The notes below the pieces were generated by a model. That model ran no database searches. It was not told the origin of the DNA and saw only the letters and a program-made list of their open reading frames with translations. From contig JAFXEJ010000016.1 of the NCBI GenBank assembly GCA_017513795.1, forward strand, positions 1 through 46,071: a stretch of 46,071 nt of DNA. The letters are read 5' to 3'. The DNA is from Ruminococcus sp. Lineage in GTDB: Bacteria; Bacillota; Clostridia; Oscillospirales; Ruminococcaceae. Shown in pieces: positions 25,219 to 33,671 of this stretch. Position 1 is the first letter of the stretch; each line of letters opens with the position of its first letter. Position numbers and translations under genes: made by a program.

Positions 25219-26125
25219 AATTATAACTCTTACAGCAGCCGCAGAAGATGCCGGAATTCGTCTTGACAAATATATTTCGGACAATATTGCGGAACTTACA
25301 CGATCGGCTGTACAGGGACTATGCGAATCCGGAGATGTATCGGTCAACGGAAAAAATGCAGCTAAAAACTACAAGATTCGCAGCGGTGACGGCATATCTG
25401 TAAATATTCCGGATCCGCAGCCTATGGACGCTGTTCCGGAGGATATTCCGCTTGATATAGTCTACGAGGACAGCGATCTTCTTGTTGTGAACAAACCGAA
25501 AGGGATGGTGGTTCATCCGGCGCACGGAAATTATACCGGAACGCTTGTGAATGCGCTGCTTCATCACTGCGGTGACAGTCTTTCCGGAATAAACGGAGTA
25601 ATCCGTCCGGGAATCGTTCACAGGATTGATAAAAACACAAGCGGTCTGCTTATCGTTGCGAAAAACGATGCTTCTCACCTGAAGCTTGCAGAGCAGATAA
25701 AAGAACACAGCTTCACCCGTGAGTATGAAGCGGTAGCAGCCGGATATTTCAAGGAAACATCAGGGACGATAGACGCTCCTATCGGCCGACACAAAATTGA
25801 CCGCAAAAAGATGTGCGTAACGACTGAAAATTCCAGAAATGCTGTTACTCACTACGAGGTGCTGCGCCAGTTCGGAGGATATGCACATGTACGTCTGCGG
25901 CTTGAAACAGGACGTACCCACCAGATTCGTGTACATCTTGCGTATCTTGGTCATCCGGTGCTTGGGGATGATGTCTACGGAAAGCCCTATAAGGGGATTG
26001 ACGGACAGTGCCTTCATGCACGGAAAATAGGATTTATTCACCCTTCAACGGGAGATTATATGGAGTTTACAAGCGGTCTGCCTGATTATTTCAGCAGTAT
26101 ACTTGACAAACTCGGGAAAATGTGA
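25211..26125 (+). CDS. RluD-type 23S rRNA/tRNA pseudouridine synthase
   Basis: A 304-residue RluA/RluD-family pseudouridine synthase. An N-terminal S4 domain (about residues 14-75) precedes the catalytic domain with HRID (catalytic D140) in GIVHRIDKNTSGLL and the GRTHQIRVHLAYLGHPVLGD motif. RluD makes pseudouridines in helix 69 of 23S rRNA, but members of this family in Bacillota vary in target, so no symbol is given. The start at ATG 25211 lies inside the end of lspA, with AGAGG 9 bases upstream; the frame runs further back only within lspA. The position behind lspA is typical. Confidence 0.92.
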   Translation: MSEIITLTAAAEDAGIRLDKYISDNIAELTRSAVQGLCESGDVSVNGKNAAKNYKIRSGDGISVNIPDPQPMDAVPEDIPLDIVYEDSDLLVVNKPKGMVVHPAHGNYTGTLVNALLHHCGDSLSGINGVIRPGIVHRIDKNTSGLLIVAKNDASHLKLAEQIKEHSFTREYEAVAAGYFKETSGTIDAPIGRHKIDRKKMCVTTENSRNAVTHYEVLRQFGGYAHVRLRLETGRTHQIRVHLAYLGHPVLGDDVYGKPYKGIDGQCLHARKIGFIHPSTGDYMEFTSGLPDYFSSILDKLGKM

Positions 26126-26136
26126 GGAGGAATTCA

Positions 26137-26973
26137 ATGTTCAGCGATATAAGTAAAGTTATTCTTCTCAGCGATATGGACGGAACGCTCCTCACTTCAA
26201 AAAAGCAGATTACTGACCGTGACAGAGCAGCAATTGAAAAATTCACGTCCTTAGGCGGAAAATTCACAGTTGCTACGGGAAGAACGATACAGTCGTTTGA
26301 ACAGTTCACGCAGCTTCTTGATTTGAAAATGCCGGTAATTATGTATAACGGGGCGGCTATCCACGATTATACTTCCGGAGAAACACTGTATACGTATCCG
26401 CTGCCGGAAACGGCAAAGTCTGCCGCACTGGAAATCATGGAAATGATGCCGGATATCGGCGGAGAAGTGCTTAAAACCGACGGTACATATGTATTCAGCA
26501 ATACAGAATATCAGCAGCTTCATACAAAGCTGTGCAATATCGTTCCTTATTATAAGGAACTTTCAGAAATCGAAGACGGCGGCTGGCTCAAGGTACTTTT
26601 TGCGCTTGCGCCGGAGGATATTTCATTTCTTGAAGTTCTTGTAAAGCAAAGAGGTTTCGACAAGGATTATGATTTCATAAGATCGTCAGAGATTTTCTAT
26701 GAAATGCTTCCAAAGGGTGTCAGCAAGGGTTCGGCTCTGAGAGAATACCGAAGACTTTCGGGAATGGAGGACATGACTTTTGTGGCAGTCGGAGACTTCG
26801 ATAATGATATCGAAATGATCTGTGAGGCTGATTTAGGAGTATGTCCGGCAAATGCTGAGGAATCAGTGAAAAGCAAAGCTGATCTTGTGCTGAAAAATTC
26901 CTGTGATGAGGGTGCAGTTGCTGAACTTATCGAGGAAATAATAAGACGCTGCGGAAGCTCAAAAAAGGCTTGA
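26137..26973 (+). CDS. Cof-type HAD-superfamily phosphatase
   Basis: A 278-residue HAD hydrolase of the Cof/YbjI group. The nucleophile motif DMDGTLL is near residues 13-19, TGR and a large C2B cap follow, then K in the LPKGVSKGSAL segment, and the metal site GDFDNDIEM. Such enzymes hydrolyse sugar phosphates, PLP or flavin phosphates with broad specificity; the substrate cannot be told. ATG 26137 sits 6 bases after GAGGAGG (26124-26130), and the in-frame GTG at 26122 would place that SD inside the gene. It is the last gene of the lspA-led group. Confidence 0.9.
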   Translation: MFSDISKVILLSDMDGTLLTSKKQITDRDRAAIEKFTSLGGKFTVATGRTIQSFEQFTQLLDLKMPVIMYNGAAIHDYTSGETLYTYPLPETAKSAALEIMEMMPDIGGEVLKTDGTYVFSNTEYQQLHTKLCNIVPYYKELSEIEDGGWLKVLFALAPEDISFLEVLVKQRGFDKDYDFIRSSEIFYEMLPKGVSKGSALREYRRLSGMEDMTFVAVGDFDNDIEMICEADLGVCPANAEESVKSKADLVLKNSCDEGAVAELIEEIIRRCGSSKKA

Positions 26974-26980
26974 AATAGCC

Positions 26981-26999
26981 ATGCTACGGAAAGTAGCAT
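26981..26999 (+). other. Short hairpin after the HAD gene
   Basis: A 7-bp perfect stem ATGCTAC/GTAGCAT with loop GGAAA, a stable GNRA-like closing. No T tract follows, so it is only a weak terminator candidate. Bases 27000-27092 hold the promoter and SD of the next gene. Confidence 0.4.
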
Positions 27000-27019
27000 T
27001 GATGTTATCATATATATTC

Positions 27020-27048
27020 TTGCATTTTTTTGGTGGTGGAATTATACT
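27020..27048 (+). promoter_or_regulatory. Promoter of the XRE regulator gene
   Basis: TTGCAT (27020-27025), a 17-base spacer and TATACT (27043-27048). A short inverted repeat ACGG/CCGT around 27056-27070 lies just after the predicted start and could be an operator for the regulator itself; this is a guess. Confidence 0.65.
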
Positions 27049-27092
27049 GAAAACAGACGGGGAAACCGTACTATGTTTTTGGAGGGATTACT

Positions 27093-27671
27093 ATGACATT
27101 TTCAGAAAAACTTAAAGAAGCAAGAAAGAATGCAGGACTTACACAGGAGCAGCTTGCAGAAAAACTTTGTGTATCAAGACAGGCTGTGACAAAGTGGGAA
27201 ACAGGTAAGGGTCTTCCGGATATTGAAAATATGAAAGCGATTTCCGGACTTCTCAACGTGAGCATTGATTATCTTCTCAGTGACGAGGAGTGCGACGTTC
27301 AGGAACTGAGAGAAAAGATAGATCTTGAAAAGTTTTCTGCCGGAAACGGCGCAAGGAATCCAAAGGACGCTTGCTGTGCGGCTAAATATCCGAAGGCAGA
27401 GCATATATACGCTTTGCACAGACAGAAAAAAATGTCAAAAGCGGAATGGGTAGCTGATTTTATCATAGGTGCCGGAACACTTAATATATATGATTCCATC
27501 GCTAACTATGGACAGATTTATTATCTTGTTGAATCAGAGGGAAAACAGTTTTTCGTCTGTGTTGACGATGATTTTATAACATCCTCGGCTCTTTCTTCAA
27601 AATATGAGGGAAAGAAGTTTCAGAGGGGAAAATATATTTATAAAAAACTATATGATATAAAAGCAAAATAA
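27093..27671 (+). CDS. XRE-family transcriptional regulator
   Basis: Residues 5-60 form a Cro/C1-type helix-turn-helix (LTQEQLAEKLCVSRQAVTKW, then GLPDIENM), of the kind common in clostridial stand-alone regulators. The C-terminal 120 or so residues are not recognised. They hold one cysteine pair (DACCAAKYP) and a beta-rich end (GQIYYLVESEGKQFFVCVDDD), and may sense a ligand or mediate dimerisation. No membrane segment. Its own promoter precedes it; the transketolase genes start 24 bases later and could be co-transcribed, since no terminator intervenes. Target genes are unknown. Confidence 0.88.
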   Translation: MTFSEKLKEARKNAGLTQEQLAEKLCVSRQAVTKWETGKGLPDIENMKAISGLLNVSIDYLLSDEECDVQELREKIDLEKFSAGNGARNPKDACCAAKYPKAEHIYALHRQKKMSKAEWVADFIIGAGTLNIYDSIANYGQIYYLVESEGKQFFVCVDDDFITSSALSSKYEGKKFQRGKYIYKKLYDIKAK

Positions 27672-27694
27672 AGCAAATAAAAATGGAGGTTATT

Positions 27695-28534
27695 ATGGAC
27701 GCATCTACAAAAAAGAATTTGCAGAAGATTGCCTGCAATGTCAGAATGGGCGTTATTGAGGGGACTTACAATGCAAAGTCCGGTCATCCCGGCGGTTCTC
27801 TTTCTATCAGCGATACACTGACATACCTGTATTTTAACAAAATGAATGTAGATCCGGCAAATCCGGATGATACGGGCAGAGACCGTCTTGTGCTCTCAAA
27901 GGGACATACAGCGCCGGCTCTTTATTCTGTGCTGGCACAGAAGGGGTATTTTTCAGCAGACGAGCTTAAATCCCTCCGCCACATAGGTGCAATGCTTCAG
28001 GGACATCCCTGCATTCACATTCCCGGAGTAGATATGTCCAGCGGCTCGCTCGGACAGGGAATTTCTGCGGCTTGCGGAATGGCTCTTGCCGGAAAGCTTG
28101 ACGGAAGCTCCTATAAAGTATATACAATTCTCGGCGACGGCGAGATAGAGGAAGGTCAGGTATGGGAAGCAGCTATGTTCGCTGCTCACTATAAGCTTAC
28201 AAACCTTGTTGCTATCGTTGATAACAACGGTCTCCAGATCGACGGAGCTATCACAGAGGTATGCTCACCGGAACCTATTACAGATAAATTTGCTGCATTC
28301 GGCTGGCATGTTATCACTATGGATGCTCATGATTTTGATGATATCGACAGAGCTTTCACAGAAGCTGAATCCGTAACTGACAAACCTGTTGCTATAATCC
28401 AGAAAAGCGTCAAGGGCAAGGGCGTTTCATTCATGGAGAATCAGGTAAGCTGGCACGGAACAGCTCCCAACAGAGAGCAGTACGATCAGGCAATGGCAGA
28501 GCTTAATGCACAGTTAAAGGAATTGGAGGGCTGA
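27695..28534 (+). CDS. Transketolase, N-terminal (TPP-binding) subunit
   Basis: This is the first half of a split transketolase, which moves two-carbon ketol units in the non-oxidative pentose phosphate pathway and supplies ribose and erythrose phosphates in anaerobes lacking the oxidative branch. At 279 residues it holds the thiamine-diphosphate domain: SGHPGGSLS, SKGHTAPALY, GSLGQGISAACGMAL and the TPP/Mg motif GDGEIEEGQVWEA with downstream NN. ATG 27695 is preceded by GGAGGT; the in-frame ATG at 27683 lies upstream of that SD. It is 4 bases from the second-half gene, with which it must assemble. Confidence 0.95.
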   Translation: MDASTKKNLQKIACNVRMGVIEGTYNAKSGHPGGSLSISDTLTYLYFNKMNVDPANPDDTGRDRLVLSKGHTAPALYSVLAQKGYFSADELKSLRHIGAMLQGHPCIHIPGVDMSSGSLGQGISAACGMALAGKLDGSSYKVYTILGDGEIEEGQVWEAAMFAAHYKLTNLVAIVDNNGLQIDGAITEVCSPEPITDKFAAFGWHVITMDAHDFDDIDRAFTEAESVTDKPVAIIQKSVKGKGVSFMENQVSWHGTAPNREQYDQAMAELNAQLKELEG

Positions 28535-28538
28535 GATC

Positions 28539-29489
28539 ATGGCAGACGTAATTAAAAAGGCAACAAGAGAGAGCTATGGCGAGGCTCTTCGTGATCTTGC
28601 AGATGAATACAAGAATCTCGTAGTTCTTGACGCTGACCTTGCAGCAGCTACAAAGACAGGCATTTTCAAGAAGGCTTGTCCTGAACGCTTTTTCGACTGC
28701 GGAATCGCTGAAGCAAATATGATGGGCGTTGCAGCTGGTCTTGCAGCTTGCGGAAAAATTCCGTTTGCAAGTACATTCGCAATGTTTGCAGCTGGCAGAG
28801 CTTATGAAATCGTAAGAAACTCAATCGGATATCCTCACCTCAACGTTAAAATCGGTGCAACTCATGCCGGAATTTCTGTCGGCGAGGACGGTGCAACACA
28901 CCAGTGCAACGAGGATATTGCTCTTATGAGAACAATTCCCGGAATGACAATCATCAACCCCTGTGACGATGTTGAAGCAAAGGCTGCTGTAAAGGCTGCA
29001 CTTGACTTCAATGGTCCTGTGTATATGCGTTTCGGACGTCTTGCAGTTCCGGTAATCAACGACAGCGAGACATATAAATTCGAGCTTGGCAAGGGTGTTG
29101 TTCTTCGTGAGGGAACTGATGTAACAATTGTTGCTACAGGACTCATGGTGAACGAAGCAGTTGAAGCTGCAAAAACTCTTGAAGCAGACGGAATCTCTGC
29201 ACAGGTTGTGAATATCCACACTATCAAGCCTCTTGATAAGGAGCTTATTGCTCAGTGCGCAGAGAAAACAGGACTTATCGTTACTGCTGAAGAACATAGC
29301 GTTATCGGCGGACTTGGCTCTGCTGTGGCTGAAACAGTTACAGAAATGTACCCTGTTCCCGTTGTGAAAATCGGTGTTAACGACGAGTATGGTCATTCGG
29401 GACCGGCTGTTGACCTCCTTAAAGAATTCGGTCTTTCAGCTGAAAATATCGTTAAGACAGTTAAGGAATCTATGAATCTTAAGAAGTAA
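28539..29489 (+). CDS. Transketolase, C-terminal subunit
   Basis: The second half of the split transketolase, 316 residues. It has the pyrimidine-binding domain (FFDCGIAEANMMGVAAGLA, with the catalytic Glu; FASTFAMFAAGRAYE; GATHAGISVGEDG) and the C-terminal domain found in transketolases and 2-oxoacid dehydrogenase E1 (VTAEEHSVIGGLGSAVAE). It pairs with the product of the preceding gene to make the active site at their interface. Similarity to DXP synthase C-termini exists, but length and the adjacent N-terminal partner point to transketolase. It ends at a strong terminator. Confidence 0.95.
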   Translation: MADVIKKATRESYGEALRDLADEYKNLVVLDADLAAATKTGIFKKACPERFFDCGIAEANMMGVAAGLAACGKIPFASTFAMFAAGRAYEIVRNSIGYPHLNVKIGATHAGISVGEDGATHQCNEDIALMRTIPGMTIINPCDDVEAKAAVKAALDFNGPVYMRFGRLAVPVINDSETYKFELGKGVVLREGTDVTIVATGLMVNEAVEAAKTLEADGISAQVVNIHTIKPLDKELIAQCAEKTGLIVTAEEHSVIGGLGSAVAETVTEMYPVPVVKIGVNDEYGHSGPAVDLLKEFGLSAENIVKTVKESMNLKK

Positions 29490-29494
29490 AATAA

Positions 29495-29527
29495 AAGGCG
29501 GCTGGATTTTCCAGCCGCTTTAATTTT
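29495..29527. terminator. Bidirectional terminator between convergent genes
   Basis: An 11-bp stem centred on GCGGCTGG/CCAGCCGC (29495-29505 with 29511-29521). An A tract on the left and a T-rich tract (TTTAATTTTTA) on the right mean it can stop transketolase transcripts and, on the other strand, the pectate lyase transcript. Confidence 0.85.
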
Positions 29528-32064
29528 TATTTCTGTAAAAGAAGTTTTTTTCTTAAAAGCACGTTATCAAAAACATCGATAATACCGTCACCGTCAAGAT
29601 CGGCGGATTCAGCCTGATCGGATGTCAGTGTTCCGGTTCTGAGAAGATACTTCTGAAGAAGTACGAGATCGCCGGTATCAACAATACCGGAGCCATTTAT
29701 ATCGCCGCTTACAGGCTTTGAATACCAAGCTGACGGAACTGCAAGAGCAAAGAAGTTTACGCACATATAGGTCTGACCGTTGCTTCCGAGAGTGACTTTC
29801 TCACCCTTTTTGACTTTGAGCATGTAGATATCATAAGTTACATCGTTTGAGGAAGTTATATATGTGTCAGCCGGAAGTTTTTCGTATCCGGAAAGCCATT
29901 CCGGAACTGTTTCGACTCTGTTGTCGAGAGCAATCATGAGGTCAATGTCGTCACCGGCAGTAAATACAGCAGTATCTCCGGTAGTCCCCTTTGCGTCACA
30001 GGCAGTCATAAGTATCTCACAGCCGTCTGCGTTTTTCGGAAGATGTGTTATTGTGAAATCACGGTCACCGTAAATCTGCGGACCTGTACCGATCATCCAT
30101 TTATCAGGGATAGCAGTATCGCTTACAAAAACATCCTTGAAAAGCATTCGGCTGAGCGGTATAGCGTCCTTGCCGAATACGAAGCTGTCCATATTAAGGA
30201 GATATCCCTCGCCGCCGGTAAATTTGAGATATAGCCTGTGCGTTCCGGATATTTTGTTTATGTTGAATGAGATGTCCTGATAGTCGGTGAATCCGGAAGT
30301 ACCTTTAAAATCAACGACAGCCGCCGGAGTATCGCTTATATTATCAAGATGAAGCTCGATTTTTGCGGGATTTCCGGAAATACGGGCACTCATTGACTTT
30401 GCACCGTCGCCGAAATCAACAGAACGATAAACAGTGTAGTCTCCGTTTTCGATGAAGCCGATGTTCATGCCGCCGGAAGAAAGTTCCTCAGCAATAACAC
30501 CTTCCTGATTCCAAAAGCTTTCTGCTTCGATAGTTTCAAAAGCAGAAACAGGCGGAACGGGCGGTTCTGCGTTTTCGGGAGAAAGTTCAACAACTCCCTT
30601 GGGGAACGAGTCAACAGTGAGATCGTTGATGTAATATTCGATATTTGTATATCCCTGACCGCAGTAGTCGCCGTTTGTATCAGTCGGATCATTGGGGTTA
30701 AGACCTCTTGCTTCTTCCCATTCATCGGGCATTCCGTCGTTGTCGGTGTCGATGATTTCCTTTTTGAGAACAGCGGACGGATAAGTATAAGTTACTCCGC
30801 ACTTGATATTGTATGTATCGAGTTTTGTCTGAGAGGCGTCGTATGCGGCAGTTCCGCTGCATGAGCCGGTTCCGTTGATAGTTTCGTAAGCGCACTGCTG
30901 ATCAATTGCCGTTCTTTTGTCAGGAGCAATACCATTTCCGGCGAAATTAACAACGTGATCGTAGGAAGCAGCAGCACTTTCGGCTCCGGCAACAGTTGAG
31001 ACGTTTTCGCCGTTAATAATTGTCTGGAACGGTGTTGCGGAATAGAGATCGTCCTTTGTAATGCCAATGGAATCCTTGACCTTGATTCCCGACCAGTTGT
31101 CATTTGTGATAGGATTAATTGTGCCGTCCTTGTTTATCATCTGGTTTCCATCGCAGTATATTTTGAAATTCTCCGGACTTGTAGTGCTGTCAACGTTTAC
31201 CCAGTGATATCCGCCGGTAGTGGAATTTCCGGCTTTGAGGGTATTGTTGACGTAGTTGAGATGACCGATAGTTCCGTAGGCTGTCTGATATCCCCAGTCG
31301 TAGATGATATTGTTGGTGAAATCAGCGGTATAAGTGCCCGGAATCTTTCCACGGAAGTTTCTTGAAACGTTGTGGATAATGAGATTGTGGTCGAAGGAAA
31401 GATTACCCTTGCCCATCATAAGTCCAAAGCCATGCAGACCTTTTTTATGACCGCCCCATGAATCAGCGGGACCTATAACGGAGTACTGAACAGTGTAGTT
31501 CATGTTATTTGAGTAAAGTCCCCATTGTTCGTCCGTAGTCCAGCCCATAGAGCAGTGGTCGATAATGGAATTTGAGCCATTTGCGCCGCCCCATGCGTCA
31601 TTTCCGGAGCTTGTTGCTGCATCCGGACCGGGACGAGAACTAATGTAACGGCAGATAATGTTATCACCAGCCATGCCCATTTTGTAGTTTTTGAGAGTGA
31701 TTCCTGAGCCGCCGGGAGCAGTCTGACCAGCGATAGTGATATTGCTCTGGCAGAGGATATTACCTTTCAGCTCGATTGTTCCGCTGACATCAAAAACGAC
31801 GATTCTGTTTGATTTGCTTACGGCGTCACGGAAAGAACCGGCACCGCTGTCATTGAGGTTGGTAACGTGATAAACTTCTCCGCCTCTGCCGCCGGTAGCA
31901 TATTTTCCGCCGCCTACAGCACCTGGAAATGCTGGTATAGCAGAAGAAGCAGCGTCAGCTGTAACGGGAACAGAAGTATTTTTTTCCGGAGCAATGCCCG
32001 TACAGGACATTACAGTGGCGATTCCGGTAAGAAACGCTGTTATTTTTCTGAATTTATAACTCAT
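29527..32064 (-). CDS. Secreted cellulosomal pectate lyase (PL1) with CBM6-like and dockerin modules
   Basis: An 845-residue secreted enzyme that would cleave pectin backbone by beta-elimination. A signal peptide (about 1-38) precedes a PL1-type parallel beta-helix lyase (about 43-440) that opens with AFPGAVGGGKYATGGRGGEV. A calcium-binding repeat (DTDNDGMPDEWEEARG) follows. A CBM6-like sugar-binding module (about 505-640) starts at ETIEAESF and contains ENGDYTVYRSVDFGDG. A roughly 140-residue module is not recognised. A type I dockerin ends the protein (787-845) with two calcium loops, GDINGSGIVDTGD and DLDGDGIIDVFD. The dockerin implies docking to a scaffoldin cohesin. It is a single-gene unit with its own promoter on the minus strand and convergent to transketolase. 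Confidence 0.93.
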   Translation of the reverse strand: MSYKFRKITAFLTGIATVMSCTGIAPEKNTSVPVTADAASSAIPAFPGAVGGGKYATGGRGGEVYHVTNLNDSGAGSFRDAVSKSNRIVVFDVSGTIELKGNILCQSNITIAGQTAPGGSGITLKNYKMGMAGDNIICRYISSRPGPDAATSSGNDAWGGANGSNSIIDHCSMGWTTDEQWGLYSNNMNYTVQYSVIGPADSWGGHKKGLHGFGLMMGKGNLSFDHNLIIHNVSRNFRGKIPGTYTADFTNNIIYDWGYQTAYGTIGHLNYVNNTLKAGNSTTGGYHWVNVDSTTSPENFKIYCDGNQMINKDGTINPITNDNWSGIKVKDSIGITKDDLYSATPFQTIINGENVSTVAGAESAAASYDHVVNFAGNGIAPDKRTAIDQQCAYETINGTGSCSGTAAYDASQTKLDTYNIKCGVTYTYPSAVLKKEIIDTDNDGMPDEWEEARGLNPNDPTDTNGDYCGQGYTNIEYYINDLTVDSFPKGVVELSPENAEPPVPPVSAFETIEAESFWNQEGVIAEELSSGGMNIGFIENGDYTVYRSVDFGDGAKSMSARISGNPAKIELHLDNISDTPAAVVDFKGTSGFTDYQDISFNINKISGTHRLYLKFTGGEGYLLNMDSFVFGKDAIPLSRMLFKDVFVSDTAIPDKWMIGTGPQIYGDRDFTITHLPKNADGCEILMTACDAKGTTGDTAVFTAGDDIDLMIALDNRVETVPEWLSGYEKLPADTYITSSNDVTYDIYMLKVKKGEKVTLGSNGQTYMCVNFFALAVPSAWYSKPVSGDINGSGIVDTGDLVLLQKYLLRTGTLTSDQAESADLDGDGIIDVFDNVLLRKKLLLQK

Positions 32065-32097
32065 TTAATTTCCTCCGATCTTGTAATCAATAACAAT

Positions 32098-32126
32098 ATT
32101 ATACATTATTTATTCGTATGAAACAA
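32098..32126 (-). promoter_or_regulatory. Promoter of the pectate lyase gene
   Basis: On the minus strand: TTGTTT (32121-32126), a 17-base spacer and TATAAT (32098-32103). The GGAGGA SD and ATG follow within about 35 bases. The rest of the 32065-32343 gap between divergent genes holds an 8-bp inverted repeat (AATAATCT, 32184-32191, with AGATTATT, 32211-32218), the AT palindrome and the forward promoter listed next, and no gene. Confidence 0.7.
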
Positions 32127-32230
32127 TGAAATATAGTGCTTTTTTACTGAAAAATAATACTCTTTTTATATCAGGATGTGTGAAATAATCTTTTTGTGAA
32201 ATCTGACAGGAGATTATTGTGCTCAGGAGA

Positions 32231-32248
32231 GATTTTTTTGAAAAAATC
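32231..32248. repeat. 18-bp AT-rich palindrome abutting a -35 box
   Basis: GATTTTTT and AAAAAATC (32231-32238 and 32241-32248) form a perfect inverted repeat around TG, ending two bases before the -35 box at 32251. It could be an UP-element-like bent tract or an operator. On the reverse strand it lies upstream of the pectate lyase promoter. Confidence 0.5.
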
Positions 32249-32250
32249 GG

Positions 32251-32279
32251 TTGAATTTCTGCGTAAAGTATGCTATAAT
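32251..32279 (+). promoter_or_regulatory. Promoter of the membrane protein-dehydrogenase-proBA group
   Basis: TTGAAT (32251-32256), a 17-base spacer and TATAAT (32274-32279) with TGC in front, an extended -10. The leader of about 60 bases includes a short TTCCGGAAGGAA-like repeat before the GGAG SD. Confidence 0.8.
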
Positions 32280-32343
32280 AATAAAGTATTGTTAAAATCA
32301 GAAAAATGCGCTGTTCCGGAAGGAACGGCAGATCGGAGCTATT

Positions 32344-32712
32344 ATGAATTATTATGATATTTTCACTTTGACGCAGCAGGCAGAAATTGAAAATCCTACA
32401 CTTTTTCCATTTCCGTTTAATATGCATCTGATATTTGCGTGTCTTGCTACAGTTTTCTTTGTATATCGTTTCGCTACACAGAAACTTCCTTACCAGCTGA
32501 TAATGGCAATAGCTATTCCGGCTTCACTGCTTATCTGGGTTTCAGAGAGCAGAACGCTTTTCTATGCTGTAGGAATAATCGAGTTAGTACTGATACTTGC
32601 GGCACTTGTAACATCTTTTATCTTCAAGCCGAAGGAAATTGTAAATGACGAAGAAGATGATGATGACGAAGCAGTTGCTGAAAGCGTACCGGATACGGAG
32701 GGAAAAGCGTGA
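32344..32712 (+). CDS. Small multi-pass membrane protein, unknown function
   Basis: A 122-residue protein with three hydrophobic segments (about 27-43, 49-66, 72-92) and a strongly acidic cytoplasmic-looking tail (DEEDDDDEAVAES). No family recognised and no catalytic motif. ATG 32344 follows a GGAG SD and a clear promoter. Its stop overlaps the start of the dehydrogenase gene (GTGA), so the pair is translationally coupled. An open frame on the opposite strand across the start of this gene is not considered coding. Confidence 0.75.
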   Translation: MNYYDIFTLTQQAEIENPTLFPFPFNMHLIFACLATVFFVYRFATQKLPYQLIMAIAIPASLLIWVSESRTLFYAVGIIELVLILAALVTSFIFKPKEIVNDEEDDDDEAVAESVPDTEGKA

Positions 32713-33659
32713 AAATCGTAATTACTGACTGGTCTACGGTGAATTTCAGCGGTGATATTCCGGAAGAAAAACTCAGAAAACTCGGAGAAACTGACTTCTA
32801 TCCGCTGACAAATCCGGAGGAAACAGCTTCACGCATAGGAGATGCAGAGATAGTACTCTGCAACAAGACGCTCATAACCCGTGAGGTCATGGATTCCTGT
32901 TCGAATCTTAAATATATCGGACTTTTCGCAACAGGCTACAATAATGTTGATATTGAAGCTGCAACGGAAAAGGGGATAACAGTCTGCAATGCAGGACAGT
33001 ATTCCACAAATGCCGTTGCACAACAGGTTTTTGCATATATCCTCGATCATTTCAGCCGTATAAGAGACTATGACAGTCTTGTAAAGAACGGAGAATGGGA
33101 GCGTTCCTCCACCTTTTCGTATTTTCCGCTGCCGATAGGCGAACTTGCCGGAAAAACACTTTCCATTGTTGGATATGGTTCTATCGGAAAGCGTGTTGCC
33201 GAACTTGGAAATGCATTCGAAATGAATATAGTAGTTTCTACAAGAACAGCTCCTGAGGGATGTCCGTATGAAGTAACAGATGTGGAGACAGCAGCAGAAA
33301 AAGCTGATGTTCTGACATTTCACTGTCCTCTTACCGAGCGTACAAAGGGCATCGTGAATAAGGGACTACTGGGCAGAATGAAGAAAACGGCTGTGCTCAT
33401 CAATACTGCAAGAGGCGGTATCGCAGATGAAAAAGCACTTGCAGAAGCACTCAATTCCGGAGTGATTTCAGCTGCATATGCGGATGTTCTGGAGAAAGAG
33501 CCAATGTCGCCGGATACGCCTTTGAAAAACGCTGTGAACTGCTATATTACGCCGCATACTGCATGGGCTGCTCTTGAAACAAGACAGCGCCTTGTAGATA
33601 TAGTCTGCGAAAATGTAATGGCATGGCAGAATGGTACACCAACAAATAAAGTAAACTGA
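32709..33659 (+). CDS. D-isomer-specific 2-hydroxyacid dehydrogenase
   Basis: An NAD-dependent reductase of 2-oxo acids. The 316-residue protein has the substrate-binding halves at both ends and a Rossmann domain with GYGSIGKRVAE. The catalytic triad is R235 (NTARGG), E264 (LEKEP) and H283 (PHTAWA). The overall pattern is closest to glycerate/hydroxypyruvate-type dehydrogenases, but the substrate is not certain; D-lactate or phosphoglycerate dehydrogenases are less likely, as no ACT domain is present. It starts at GTG 32709, four bases inside the previous gene. proB follows after 12 bases, so all these genes probably share one transcript. Confidence 0.9.
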   Translation: MKIVITDWSTVNFSGDIPEEKLRKLGETDFYPLTNPEETASRIGDAEIVLCNKTLITREVMDSCSNLKYIGLFATGYNNVDIEAATEKGITVCNAGQYSTNAVAQQVFAYILDHFSRIRDYDSLVKNGEWERSSTFSYFPLPIGELAGKTLSIVGYGSIGKRVAELGNAFEMNIVVSTRTAPEGCPYEVTDVETAAEKADVLTFHCPLTERTKGIVNKGLLGRMKKTAVLINTARGGIADEKALAEALNSGVISAAYADVLEKEPMSPDTPLKNAVNCYITPHTAWAALETRQRLVDIVCENVMAWQNGTPTNKVN

Positions 33660-33671
33660 AAGAAGCATTTT

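Noticed and set aside
32110-32427. Reverse-strand frame overlapping the start of the small membrane protein at 32344
   Set aside because: It crosses two promoters and the AT palindrome and has no family features; the forward gene has promoter, SD and coupling.
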